A DNA stretch of 64,000 nucleotides from Streptomyces sp. NBC_00190 (lineage in GTDB: Bacteria; Actinomycetota; Actinomycetes; Streptomycetales; Streptomycetaceae): contig NZ_CP108131.1 of NCBI RefSeq assembly GCF_036203305.1, positions 1,240,001 to 1,304,000 of the forward strand, in the 5' to 3' direction. A program made the position numbers and the translations under genes. Shown here piece by piece: positions 16,402 to 25,277 of this stretch (position 1 is its first letter; every line of letters begins with the position of its first letter). The notes under the pieces were generated by a model. That model searched no databases. It saw only the letters and a list, made by a program, of their open reading frames with translations, and was not told the origin of the DNA.

Positions 16402-18351
16402 GTGAGCAGACTCCGCACCCGCACCCGGCCCCCCGTGGCCCTGGTACTGCCGGCGCTGCTCGCCGTCGCGTTCCTGCTGCTGCCGCTGATCGGCATCCTC
16501 ACCCGGACCCGGTGGAGCGAGCTCGGCGCCCACCTCGGCAGCCCAGGCGTGGTCCAGGCCCTGCGCCTCTCGCTCATGGTGTCCTTCTGGGCCCTCGGCC
16601 TCTCGCTGCTCCTCGGCGTACCGCTCGCCTGGCTGCTGGCGCGTGTGGAGTTCAGGGGCAAGGCCTTCGTACGCTCGCTCGTCCTGCTCCCCATGGTGCT
16701 GCCGCCGACCGTGGGCGGTGTGGCCCTGCTGCTGGGCTTCGGCCGACGCGGTCTGCTCGGGCCCTGGCTGGAGGGCACCTTCGGCGTCACGCTGCCGTTC
16801 CACACCTCGGGCGCCGTCGTCGCGGCCACCTTCGTGGCCATGCCGTTCCTCGTCATCAGCCTGGAAGGCGCCCTCGGCGGGCTCAGGCAGAGCTACGAGG
16901 AGACGGCCGGCTCCCTCGGCGCCTCGCCGGTCCGCGTGTTCTTCACCGTGACCCTGCCCATGGTGGCCCCCGGCCTGATAGCCGGCGCCGCCCTCACCTG
17001 GGCCCGTGCGCTCGGCGAGTTCGGCGCGACCATCACCTTCGCCGGAAACCTGCCCGGCACCACCCAGACCCTTCCGCTCCAGGTGTACCTGCTGCTCCAG
17101 GACCAGCCCGAGGCCGCCACGTCCGTCTCCCTGCTGCTCCTCGTGATCGCCATGGCCGTGCTGATCGCCCTGCGCGGCCGCTGGAGGGGCACGCCCGCCC
17201 CCGCCGCCCACGGGCCCGGCGAGACGCAGGCCGCCGAGGCGCAGCCGGCGACCGACGGTCGCCCGGTACCCGCGCACTCCGGTGAACCGGGCAAGCCCGC
17301 GGCGGACGATGCCGGCCACTGGCCCCTGCACGCCACCGTCACCGGCTTCAACCGGCTCACCCTCGACGCCGGCCCCGGCACCACCATCGCCGTCGTCGGC
17401 GAGAACGGCGCCGGCAAGACCACCCTGCTGCGCGCCCTCCTCGGCCTGACCCCGCGGGCCCACGCCGAGCTCCGACTCGGCGACACCGACGTCACGGCGC
17501 TACCCCCGCACAAGCGGCAGGTCGCCTGGGTCCCGCAGGACGGCGCACTGTTCCCGCACCTGAGCGCCCTGGCCAACACGGCGTACGGGCTGCGCGCGCG
17601 CCGGGTGCCGCGCGCCGAAGCCCGCCGGGAGGCGCAGGCCTGGCTGGACCGGCTCGGCGTCGGGCACCTCGCCCAGCGCAGGCCCGCCCAGCTCTCCGGC
17701 GGCCAGGCCCAGCGCGTGGCCCTCGCCCGCGCCCTGGCCACCCGGCCCCGGCTGCTGTTGCTGGACGAACCGCTCGCCGCCCTCGACCAGACGACGCGGG
17801 CCCGCGTCCGGCACACGCTGCGCACGCATCTGGCCGGCTTCGGCGGGGTCTGCCTCATCGTCACGCACGATCCCGTCGAGGCGGTCTCACTGGCCGACCG
17901 GGTCCTCGTCCTGGCCGACGGGCAGACCCTCCAGGACGCGCCGCCCGCCGAGGTGAGCCGGCATCCGCGCTCCCCGTGGGTGGCGCGGATGCTGGGGCGC
18001 AACGCCTGGCCGGGCACGGCGTCCGCCGACGGACTCACCCTGGCGGCGGGGGGCCGGCTGGTCGTCGCCGAGACGCTGCCCGAGGGGTCTCAGGCGCTCG
18101 CGATCATCGCCCCGGAGGCGGTGTCCGTGCATCGCGGCCGCCCGGGCGGCAGTCCCCGTAACGTCTGGCCGGGAACCGTACGGGAGATCACCGCGGTCGG
18201 CAGCCGGCTGCGCGTCCTGGTCGCCTCGGCCGAGGCACCCGACCTGGTCGCGGAGATCACCCCCGGCGCGGCCGCCGAACTGGGCATCGTCGACGGCGCC
18301 GAGGTGTGGACCAGCGTGAAGGCCACCGAGGTCACGCTGGTCCGCCTCTGA
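16402..18351 (+). CDS. modBC: Molybdate ABC transporter permease-ATPase fusion (ModB-ModC)
   Basis: 649 residues joining two proteins that are separate in E. coli. Residues 1-260 are a ModB-type permease with five or six helices and the EAA loop EETAGSLGASPVRVFFTVTLP. After a Pro/Ala-rich linker (about 265-310) comes an ATPase with Walker A GENGAGKTTLL (near 333), signature LSGGQAQRVALARAL (near 431), Walker B LLLLDEPLAAL and H-loop VTHDP. A TOBE-like molybdate-binding region closes the protein (about 540-645). One chain can supply both the pore and the motor, so a homodimer gives a complete core. Confidence 0.92.
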   Translation: MSRLRTRTRPPVALVLPALLAVAFLLLPLIGILTRTRWSELGAHLGSPGVVQALRLSLMVSFWALGLSLLLGVPLAWLLARVEFRGKAFVRSLVLLPMVLPPTVGGVALLLGFGRRGLLGPWLEGTFGVTLPFHTSGAVVAATFVAMPFLVISLEGALGGLRQSYEETAGSLGASPVRVFFTVTLPMVAPGLIAGAALTWARALGEFGATITFAGNLPGTTQTLPLQVYLLLQDQPEAATSVSLLLLVIAMAVLIALRGRWRGTPAPAAHGPGETQAAEAQPATDGRPVPAHSGEPGKPAADDAGHWPLHATVTGFNRLTLDAGPGTTIAVVGENGAGKTTLLRALLGLTPRAHAELRLGDTDVTALPPHKRQVAWVPQDGALFPHLSALANTAYGLRARRVPRAEARREAQAWLDRLGVGHLAQRRPAQLSGGQAQRVALARALATRPRLLLLDEPLAALDQTTRARVRHTLRTHLAGFGGVCLIVTHDPVEAVSLADRVLVLADGQTLQDAPPAEVSRHPRSPWVARMLGRNAWPGTASADGLTLAAGGRLVVAETLPEGSQALAIIAPEAVSVHRGRPGGSPRNVWPGTVREITAVGSRLRVLVASAEAPDLVAEITPGAAAELGIVDGAEVWTSVKATEVTLVRL

Positions 18352-18366
18352 AGGACCTCCCTGCGG

Positions 18367-19731
18367 TCAGCCCGTGGCGGCGGGCGCCGGCTCGAAGCCG
18401 GACCCGTCCGACTGCCGCGGCTGCGGCCGGTCCTCCGGCGCGGTGCGCGGCCAGCGGCGGTCCGCCGCCCGCTGCACGCGTCGGCCGAGGCGCTGCATCG
18501 GCATCTCGACCAGGCGGTACATGAGGTAGCTGACGGCCAGCACGGCACCGAGGAAGATCGCCGTCCAGGCGATCCGGCCGAGCGTGGACGACGGCTGCGG
18601 CGGAACGCCCACCAGCGGTTCGATGGTGCGCAGCAGCGGGATGTGCAGCAGGTAGACCGAGAAGCTGATCGCTCCGAGCCAGGTCAGCGCCTTGGGGAAG
18701 CGCCGCCCGCGGAGGAGGAAGCCGATACCGAAGAGCGCCCAGGCGGCGAGGTAGGCGATCGACCAGGCCTTCCAGCCCGACGACCAGGTCCGGTCCAGGG
18801 CTTCGCCATGGTTGTACAGCCGGCCGACCAGCGCACCCGCGACGACGACGAAGCCGCAGGAGAGCAGGGCCGGGACCCGGGCGAGCTGACCGTGCTGCGC
18901 CCGGTACACCACGGTGCCGGCGAACATGGTCGCGAAGATCATCCAGGTTTCGAAGGCGGGGGCCCGGCTGTTGAGCGTGACCAGCACCAGGCCGACGCCG
19001 GCGAGCAGCAGGGCGCCCGTCCCGGTCAGCATGCGGTTGCCGCTGAGCACGCCGGCGAGGCCCACGAGCACGATCGGCGTCACGATCAGCAGGAGCTGAC
19101 GGGTCGAGCCGAGTTCCGCGCTCACGAGCTGGGTGCCGACAGCCGTCCCGACCGCCAGGGCGACGCCTGCGAGGGCCACCGCGATCGGCCCGCTGTGCCG
19201 GTGCAGGCCGCGGGTGAAGAGGGCGGTGACGAAGAAGTAGAAGACCATCTCGTAGCAGAGCGTCCAGGTGACGTTCATGCCGTTGATGACGCCGAGCAGG
19301 TCCTGGAGCATCAGGCCGTTCGCGACCAGCGAGGCCAGGTCGTCGCCGGTGCGCAGCAGCGCGACCGAGCCGTCCCCGTCCGGCAGCATCATGATCGAGA
19401 GGACGAAGGCGGCGATCAGGGCCGGGTAGATCCGGAAGATCCGGCCGATCCAGAAGCCCCGGACGTCACCCCGCCGCTCCAGCGAGGCCGGGATGATGTA
19501 GCCGCTGACGATGAAGAAGAGCATGACGCCGAAGAGGCCCATGTCGAAGTTCCGCCAGACCATGCCCCCGAAGGGCAGCATCCTCAGCACGTCGAAGTGG
19601 TGCAGTGCCACGATCAGAGCGGCGATGCCGCGGAGCGCGTCCAGCCAGCCGAGGCGGGCACCGTGTGCGGCGGCTGGTGGGGCAGCCGTCCGCTGGGCAA
19701 GTGGGGGTATGAGCTTCACGGCAGGGACCAT
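18367..19731 (-). CDS. Acyltransferase-3 family membrane protein
   Basis: About 454 residues with ten or more hydrophobic helices. The start is LGWLDALRGIAALIVALHHF, the AT3 signature with the conserved arginine and histidine used for acyl transfer; the C-terminus ISFSVYLLHIPLL is also typical. Start codons are possible at 19731 (ATG, used here), 19719 (GTG) and 19767. It likely O-acylates a surface glycan or a small molecule at the membrane. It stands alone between convergent modBC and a divergent hydrolase. Confidence 0.86.
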   Translation of the reverse strand: MVPAVKLIPPLAQRTAAPPAAAHGARLGWLDALRGIAALIVALHHFDVLRMLPFGGMVWRNFDMGLFGVMLFFIVSGYIIPASLERRGDVRGFWIGRIFRIYPALIAAFVLSIMMLPDGDGSVALLRTGDDLASLVANGLMLQDLLGVINGMNVTWTLCYEMVFYFFVTALFTRGLHRHSGPIAVALAGVALAVGTAVGTQLVSAELGSTRQLLLIVTPIVLVGLAGVLSGNRMLTGTGALLLAGVGLVLVTLNSRAPAFETWMIFATMFAGTVVYRAQHGQLARVPALLSCGFVVVAGALVGRLYNHGEALDRTWSSGWKAWSIAYLAAWALFGIGFLLRGRRFPKALTWLGAISFSVYLLHIPLLRTIEPLVGVPPQPSSTLGRIAWTAIFLGAVLAVSYLMYRLVEMPMQRLGRRVQRAADRRWPRTAPEDRPQPRQSDGSGFEPAPAATG

Positions 19732-19820
19732 AGCCCACGCCCCGGCCGGGTCCCCTGCCTCGGCCAACGGGGCCGACGCCGTCCCGCCGCGATGTCGGAC
19801 CCCTCGGATACGGTGCCGCC

Positions 19821-20525
19821 ATGGTGAACTTCGTGCTGGTGGCAGGCGTTTGGCTCGGATCGTGGGCGTGGGACGAGGTGGCGGCGGAGCTGAGATCGGC
19901 CGGGCACGGCGCCCATGCCGTGACGCTGTCGGGCGTCGCCGAGCGGCAGGGCGTACCGGCCGGGCAGCAGACCCACGTCCAGGACGTCGTGGACGAGGTC
20001 GAGCGCCTCGGTCTGCGCGATGTCGTCCTGGTCGGGCACAGCTATGCGGGCATACCGGTCGGCCAGGCCGCCGAGCGGATCGGCGACCGGCTGGCCCGGG
20101 TCGTCTTCGTCGACTCCGCCGTCGCGGCGGACGGGGAGTCGTTCCTCGACGGCTGGCCGGACGGGCGGGCGATCGTGGAGGGCTCGATCTCCCGGAGCGG
20201 CGGCTTCTGGGAGCCGCAGCCCGCGCCCGACTACGCGGGCCAGGACCTCGACGCCGAGCAGGTGACGCGGATCGTGGCCCGTTCGACCCCGCATCCCGGG
20301 GCCACGCTGACCGAGCCCGCCGTGCTGGCCCGCCCGCTGGGCGAGCTCCCGGCCACGTACGTCAAGTGCCTGCTCGACGGCCCCGAGCCGAGCCCGGCGG
20401 TGGCCGAGCTGCTGACCGGCGAGCGCTGGCGGCTGGTCACGATGGACACCGGGCACTGGCCGATGTTCTCGCGCCCGGGCGAGCTGGCGCGGATCCTGCT
20501 GGCCGAGGCGGAGGCCGGGGCGTAG
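19821..20525 (+). CDS. Alpha/beta hydrolase
   Basis: 234 residues with the alpha/beta hydrolase order: N-terminal strand FVLVAGVWLGSWAWDEV (oxyanion region), nucleophile elbow VLVGHSYAG, and the catalytic His in DTGHWPMFSRP near the C-terminus. The sequence resembles the salicylate/methyl-ester esterase-like group common in actinomycetes. No signal peptide is present. Substrate not identifiable. It is divergent from the acyltransferase gene with a 89-bp gap. Confidence 0.86.
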   Translation: MVNFVLVAGVWLGSWAWDEVAAELRSAGHGAHAVTLSGVAERQGVPAGQQTHVQDVVDEVERLGLRDVVLVGHSYAGIPVGQAAERIGDRLARVVFVDSAVAADGESFLDGWPDGRAIVEGSISRSGGFWEPQPAPDYAGQDLDAEQVTRIVARSTPHPGATLTEPAVLARPLGELPATYVKCLLDGPEPSPAVAELLTGERWRLVTMDTGHWPMFSRPGELARILLAEAEAGA

Positions 20526-20681
20526 GGCCTGACCGGCCCGGCGGGCGGACGTCGGCCGCTGCGGGGCGGCCCCGCGAATCGCTTTGGACTCCGGTCGCGG
20601 GGCTGGCATATGTTCAGCCGTGTCCGCGCCTGTCAGCGGGCCGTTCGCATGTTCACGCGTTCCCGTGGGGGGTACTCCGTC

Positions 20682-21482
20682 ATGTCCTTCAGCCCGCCCG
20701 GCTCACCGCCGCCGCCCGGCCAGCCGCCGTACGCCGGGGCCGCCCCGTACCCGGCCCAGCCCTACCCGGGGCAGCCGTACCCGGGGCAGCCCGTGTACCC
20801 CGGTCCGCCGCCGCCCGTCGACGTCCTGCGCTCTCCGCGGGGCCTCGCGACCGCCCTGACCGTGCTGCTGTCCGTCGCGGCCGCGGTCAACCTGCTCTCG
20901 GCCGGCGCCAACCTGTTCGCCTGGTCACTGATGAAGGACGTCATCGCGGCCCCCGGCGGGGTCCCGGAGGACACGCTCAACCTGTCGGACGTCCTCACCA
21001 GCCTGGCCGGGGGTTTCCAGCTCCTGGCGATGCTCGGCACGGCGACCGTCTTCATCATCTGGTTCCACCGCGTGCGGAGCAACGGCGAGATCTTCCGCCC
21101 CGACGCCTTCACGCTGGGGCGCGGATGGGCCATCGGCGCCTGGTTCGTCCCCGTCGGCAATCTGTTCCTCCCCTTCCGCGTCGCGCGGCAGACGTGGAAG
21201 GCCAGCACCCAGCTCGATCCCGACGGTTCCTACCGCCACGTTTCCAGCGCTCCCCTCACGGCCTGGTGGGTGGTGTGGGTCGTCGCGGCCTGCACGGACC
21301 GCGTCTTCTCCCGGATGTACAAGCTGGCCGAGACCCCCCAGGCCCTTCGCGATGCCTCCGTCGTCGGCATCGTCTCCGACCTCCTCGCCGTCGCCGCCGC
21401 CGTGCTCGCCGTCCTCTTCGTCCGCAAGCTCACGGCTCTGCAGAACGTCAAGGCCGCGCAGGGACCGTACGCCGCGGTCTGA
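20682..21482 (+). CDS. DUF4328-domain membrane protein
   Basis: 266 residues from the ATG after GGGG-rich ribosome-binding sequence. A Pro/Gly/Tyr-rich cytoplasmic start with PYPGQPYPGQP repeats (about 20-45) precedes four membrane segments and the family motif LGRGWAIGAWFVPVGNLFLPF, followed by RQTWKAS. The function of DUF4328 is unknown. It converges with the SpoIIE phosphatase gene, with only 10 bases between stops. Confidence 0.83.
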   Translation: MSFSPPGSPPPPGQPPYAGAAPYPAQPYPGQPYPGQPVYPGPPPPVDVLRSPRGLATALTVLLSVAAAVNLLSAGANLFAWSLMKDVIAAPGGVPEDTLNLSDVLTSLAGGFQLLAMLGTATVFIIWFHRVRSNGEIFRPDAFTLGRGWAIGAWFVPVGNLFLPFRVARQTWKASTQLDPDGSYRHVSSAPLTAWWVVWVVAACTDRVFSRMYKLAETPQALRDASVVGIVSDLLAVAAAVLAVLFVRKLTALQNVKAAQGPYAAV

Positions 21483-21492
21483 CGCGCACGGC

Positions 21493-23568
21493 TCACCCGG
21501 CGATCTCGCGCTCCGGGGCGGCGACGGCGAACTCGCACCACACGCATTTGCCGCCGCCCCGGGGCTCCACGCCCCAGGCGTCCGCGAGCTGATCCACCAG
21601 CATCAGCCCGCGCCCCGAGACCGCCCAGTCGCCCGCCTCGCGCCGACGAGGCAGGGCGCTGCTGGAGTCCTCGACCTCGATCCGGATCCGCCCGTCCGCC
21701 ATCAGCCGCATGCCGACGTGGCCGCCGCCCTCCGTGTGGACCAGGGCGTTGGTCATCAGCTCGTCCGCCGCCAGTTCGATCTCGTCGGCCCGCTCCCGCG
21801 CCCCCCAGGCGGCCACCGCCGCCCGGATCAGGTGGCGGGCCATCGCCGGGCCCTCCGTGTCGCCCGGTTCCAGCCGCTGGCGCAGCGGACCGCCGCCGCG
21901 CCCGGCGGGCGTGCCGCGGCGGCGCAGGACGAGCAGGGCCATGTCGTCGCCGCCGCCCGCGTCGCCGACCAGGTCGCACAGCACGTCGGCGAGTTCCTCC
22001 ACGTCGATCGGGCCGCTGTGGACCGCGGCCATGAACTCCCGCATCCCGCTGTCGGGGTCCGCACCGGGCCGTTCGATCAGGCCGTCCGTGCACAGCAGCA
22101 GCGTGTCGCCCGGGTGCAGCTCCAGGCTGGTGACCGGGTAGCCCGAGCCGGTCCCGGACTGCTCACGGGCCGGCAGCCCGAGGGGCAGGCCGCCGGCCAC
22201 CTGGATCCGGTGGCAGCTGCCGTCCCCGCGCCGCACGACCGGGTCGAGGTGCCCGGCGCGGACCATCCTGAGCATTCCGCTGTTGAGGTCCACCTCGGCG
22301 TACGTGCACGTGGCGAACCGCTCCGTGTCCAGGTCGCGCAGAAAGGCCGAGGCCCGCGCCATCGCCGTGCCGGGGGTGTGCCCCTCCGCGATGTACGCGC
22401 GCAGCACGATGCGCAGCTGGCCCATGACGGCGGCCGCGTCCGTGTCGTGCCCCTCCACGTCCCCGATCATCACCCCGACCCGGCCCTCGCCGAGCGGGAT
22501 CACGTCGTACCAGTCGCCGCCGATGTCCCGCCCCATCCGGGCGGACCGGTACCGTACGGCGATCAGCGCACCCGCCACCGCGGGGATCCGGCGGGGCAGC
22601 ATGGCCCGCTGGAGCCCTTCCGCGAGGTCGTGCTCCTGCTCGAAGAGCATCGCGCGCTGGAGGCTCTGCGCGATGCCGCTGCCGAGCGCCATCAGGAGGT
22701 TCCGCTCCTCGGCGGTGAAGTGGCCGTCGCGCGTGTAGAGCAGCCCGAGTGCGCCGATGGCCCGCCCCTGGGCGATCAGCGGCAGGTAGACCCCGCTGCG
22801 GACGGACAGCGGCTCGATGTACGGCCACAGCAGCGGGTAGCGCGTCTGGAACTCCTCCCGTGAGGCGATGAAGACCGGCTGCATGGTGCGGACGGCCTCG
22901 CTCATCGGGAACCCCGCGTCGATCCGCGTGTATTCGATCTCGGGCACGTACGAGCCCAGCTGTCCCTCCGCGACCAGGTGGATGCGCCCGCCGTCGACGA
23001 CGCCGAGCATCACGCTGACCGCGCCGAGGTGTCCGAGGGCCTGCGGGTCCTTGAGGATGTCGGTGACGTCGTTGACGGTGCGGGCGTGGGCGAGGATGGC
23101 CGTGGTCCGCTCGACGACACCGGTCATCCGGCGCCGCCCCTCGGCATCGTCCCCGCCGGAGCCCGGCTCGCCGGGGTCGTGGGCGGCGTCACGGAGGATC
23201 CCGATGACGCGGTACGGGCGCCCCTGCCGGTCCCGCATGATGTGCCCCTGGATGTGGATCCAGGTCCGGGTCCCGTCGCGGCGTCGGCTGCGGACGTAGG
23301 CCCCGTAGTGGCTGCGGCCGTCCTTGAGGGCCTGCGCGACCCGGGCGTCGAGCCGGGCCGCGTCGGACGGCGGGACGCGCGGGCGCAGCCCCGCGCTGGT
23401 CCCGTCGAACTCGTCCGGGCGCAGGTCAAGCACCTCGAGGGCGGTCGGATCCAGGTACATCCGCCCGCTGTCGAGGTCCCAGTCGAACGTGCCCATGCGG
23501 TTGAGCGCAAGGCTCGTATCCGGCCGCGCGGGCCAGTCGACCTCGGGGTTCTGTCCCCTCTGGGCCAT
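21493..23568 (-). CDS. SpoIIE-family PP2C phosphatase with PAS, GAF and HATPase domains
   Basis: 691 residues in four blocks: PAS-like sensor (about 20-140, WIHIQGHIMRDRQGRPYRVIG), GAF (about 185-340), PP2C/SpoIIE phosphatase (about 365-555; RDIGGDWYDVIPLGEGRVGVMIGDVEGH and later LLLCTDGLIERPGADPD supply metal-binding Asp), and a C-terminal anti-sigma-like HATPase (about 570-690). Streptomyces encode many such proteins, which control anti-anti-sigma factors by dephosphorylation while the HATPase may phosphorylate the same partner. All sensing appears cytosolic; no transmembrane segment is seen. Confidence 0.93.
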   Translation of the reverse strand: MAQRGQNPEVDWPARPDTSLALNRMGTFDWDLDSGRMYLDPTALEVLDLRPDEFDGTSAGLRPRVPPSDAARLDARVAQALKDGRSHYGAYVRSRRRDGTRTWIHIQGHIMRDRQGRPYRVIGILRDAAHDPGEPGSGGDDAEGRRRMTGVVERTTAILAHARTVNDVTDILKDPQALGHLGAVSVMLGVVDGGRIHLVAEGQLGSYVPEIEYTRIDAGFPMSEAVRTMQPVFIASREEFQTRYPLLWPYIEPLSVRSGVYLPLIAQGRAIGALGLLYTRDGHFTAEERNLLMALGSGIAQSLQRAMLFEQEHDLAEGLQRAMLPRRIPAVAGALIAVRYRSARMGRDIGGDWYDVIPLGEGRVGVMIGDVEGHDTDAAAVMGQLRIVLRAYIAEGHTPGTAMARASAFLRDLDTERFATCTYAEVDLNSGMLRMVRAGHLDPVVRRGDGSCHRIQVAGGLPLGLPAREQSGTGSGYPVTSLELHPGDTLLLCTDGLIERPGADPDSGMREFMAAVHSGPIDVEELADVLCDLVGDAGGGDDMALLVLRRRGTPAGRGGGPLRQRLEPGDTEGPAMARHLIRAAVAAWGARERADEIELAADELMTNALVHTEGGGHVGMRLMADGRIRIEVEDSSSALPRRREAGDWAVSGRGLMLVDQLADAWGVEPRGGGKCVWCEFAVAAPEREIAG

Positions 23569-23626
23569 GCTGCCAGGGTCTCACCCTCCCCCGTTTTTCT
23601 CCTCACGATGGACAGGCCGGGCGCCT

Positions 23627-23641
23627 TCCGGGCAGCCCGGA
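23627..23641. terminator. Short GC hairpin downstream of the DUF6777 gene
   Basis: TCCGGGC-A-GCCCGGA forms a compact stem about 90 bases after the DUF6777 gene stop (minus strand) and just upstream of the SpoIIE gene on the same strand. It may end the DUF6777 transcript; the rest of the 161-bp gap shows nothing else. Confidence 0.3.
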
Positions 23642-23729
23642 CCGCCGCCCGTTCCCGTGTGTCGTGCGTGCACGCCGTGTCGCCCACTACAACAGCCGCC
23701 GCGGCCAAGCCCCCTGGTGAGGTGCGTGC

Positions 23730-25136
23730 CTAGGGGGACGGCGAGGCCGGCTCCGTGCTGGAAGGGGACGGCGGGGCGGGCGGACCGGAGCTCGTGGTCG
23801 CGGTCCCGGTCGGCGTAGCGGTCCGGTCCGTCAGCGCCGGCGGCGGCAACACCGTGGGTATCTCGGGCTCGTCGGTCGGCGGAATGATGTCCTCGGCGGG
23901 CGCGCCCGTGGTCTCGGCGGGCGTGCCCGTGGCTTCGGTCGGCGCGCCCGTGGTCTCGGTGGGCGCGCCCGTGGTCTCGGTGGGCGCGCCCGTGGTCTCG
24001 GTGGGCGCGCCCGTGTGTTCGGTCGGCGTACCAGTGGCTTCGGTGGGCGTGCCCGTGGCTTCGGTCGGCTTGCCCGTGGCCGCGGTGGGGGTCGCGGGCA
24101 CGCCGGGCGACGTGGTGGGCGGGGAAGCGGTCACCGGCGGGCTCGGGAGCACCGGTGGCGGGACGGGCTTGTCGCGGCCCGGAGTCGGGCCGCGGCCGCG
24201 CTCGTACCAGCTGTGGTTCGCGTGGTCGTAGATCACGATCCTGTCGACGACCGTCTCGGAAGGCGCGATGACCACGACGCCCTGCGGGCGGTACGCGGCC
24301 CACGGCTGCCCGTACCGCCGCGAGTAGGGCTTGAGGGGCACCGGCGGCCCCAGCGGGTTCCCGCAGGCGCACCGCACGCGGGGCACCCCTCTGCTGTCCA
24401 CCAGCACGGCCGTCCCCGCCTCGAGCACGGCCTGGTAGGGGGTCGCCACGCCGTCCTTGTAACCGTGGTTGGTAACCCGGGTGTCCATCCGCAGCTGGAC
24501 CGGGGTGAGGGAGCGCAGGTACTGCGGGACGTCCGCGGGCTGGATCCCCAGGGCCGAGGCGAAGGCACTGTTCTTCGCGGGCACCGCCGCCAGCTCCTTG
24601 ATCTGCTTCTCGACGTCGCAGCTGGCCAGGTCCTGGGTGCCGCCGTACAGGCCCGGCTGGGAGCCGCTGACGGAGCGGGTGTTGATGGTGCCCGTCACGG
24701 GCTCGGAGCTGGTGGGAGTGGGCCGGGGCTCCTGGACGCCCTGGGTCGTCGCCGTCGACTCGGTGAAGGGGTCCTTTCCGGCGGACCCGGCCGGCTGCAG
24801 GAAGAGCTCGCCGCCCGTGCCGGGGGTACCGCTGGGCCGGGTCAGCACCACGGCCACCGCCACCGCCGCGGCCACGGCCACGAGCGCGGCCGCCAGCCTG
24901 GGCCCGGACCGCCACCAGGGCTTCCCGGCGGGCTCGCCGTGCGGCCCGGATCCCGGGCCGGAGCCTGACCCGGAGCCGGACCCCGACCCCCGCCCGGGCC
25001 CCGGCCCCCGCCCTCCTCCGCCCGTGCCCCCAGGAGGTGAGGGCGGCGGGGCGCCCTGGCGGTCACCCGAGAGGGGCCCGGAAGGCGGGCCGGTGGGGCG
25101 TTCCGACGGTGGTGTGCCCGAAGGCTGCGTGGTCAC
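23730..25136 (-). CDS. DUF6777-type membrane-anchored protein with tandem Thr-rich stalk
   Basis: 468 residues from a GTG six bases after AGGAGG. A Gly/Ser/Pro-rich cytoplasmic start (about 1-80) leads to a single transmembrane helix, then an outer domain with ELFLQPAGSAGKDPFTEST and the paired cysteines VRCACGNPLGPP, recalled from the DUF6777 family. The C-terminus is a Thr/Pro stalk with nine 7-residue repeats such as TETTGAP. The function is unknown; the family assignment is from memory. The gene lies divergently beside a streptophobe-type gene and near kinase/FHA genes. Confidence 0.72.
   Translation of the reverse strand: MTTQPSGTPPSERPTGPPSGPLSGDRQGAPPPSPPGGTGGGGRGPGPGRGSGSGSGSGSGPGSGPHGEPAGKPWWRSGPRLAAALVAVAAAVAVAVVLTRPSGTPGTGGELFLQPAGSAGKDPFTESTATTQGVQEPRPTPTSSEPVTGTINTRSVSGSQPGLYGGTQDLASCDVEKQIKELAAVPAKNSAFASALGIQPADVPQYLRSLTPVQLRMDTRVTNHGYKDGVATPYQAVLEAGTAVLVDSRGVPRVRCACGNPLGPPVPLKPYSRRYGQPWAAYRPQGVVVIAPSETVVDRIVIYDHANHSWYERGRGPTPGRDKPVPPPVLPSPPVTASPPTTSPGVPATPTAATGKPTEATGTPTEATGTPTEHTGAPTETTGAPTETTGAPTETTGAPTEATGTPAETTGAPAEDIIPPTDEPEIPTVLPPPALTDRTATPTGTATTSSGPPAPPSPSSTEPASPSP
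23893..24081 (-). repeat. Nine tandem 21-bp units coding seven-residue Thr-rich repeats
   Basis: The units start at 23893 and repeat every 21 bases, for example TCGGTGGGCGCGCCCGTGG on the + strand; three are nearly identical. In the protein they give alternating TETTGAP and TEATGTP. The repeat keeps the reading frame, so unit gain or loss would only lengthen or shorten the stalk. Confidence 0.88.
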
Positions 25137-25277
25137 CGATGCCCTCCTGGAAGCTTCGCAGACGAACCAGTACATATGGGCTCATCCCTAGAAGTCTCGG
25201 GACATCCGTCACTCCAGCGCACTATTGGGTGCGCCGTTCAGGTGGTGGCGGGTACCGGGGCTGCCTACGGTGACCCT

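Noticed and set aside
16003..17463. Minus-strand frame across modA/modBC
   Set aside because: Shadow of two recognised transport genes.
12649..18351. A secondary-metabolite cluster
   Set aside because: The genes are sugar-kinase and molybdate uptake functions; no PKS, NRPS, terpene or RiPP genes are found anywhere in the window.
23893..24081. CRISPR-like repeats
   Set aside because: They are contiguous 21-bp in-frame coding repeats within one gene.
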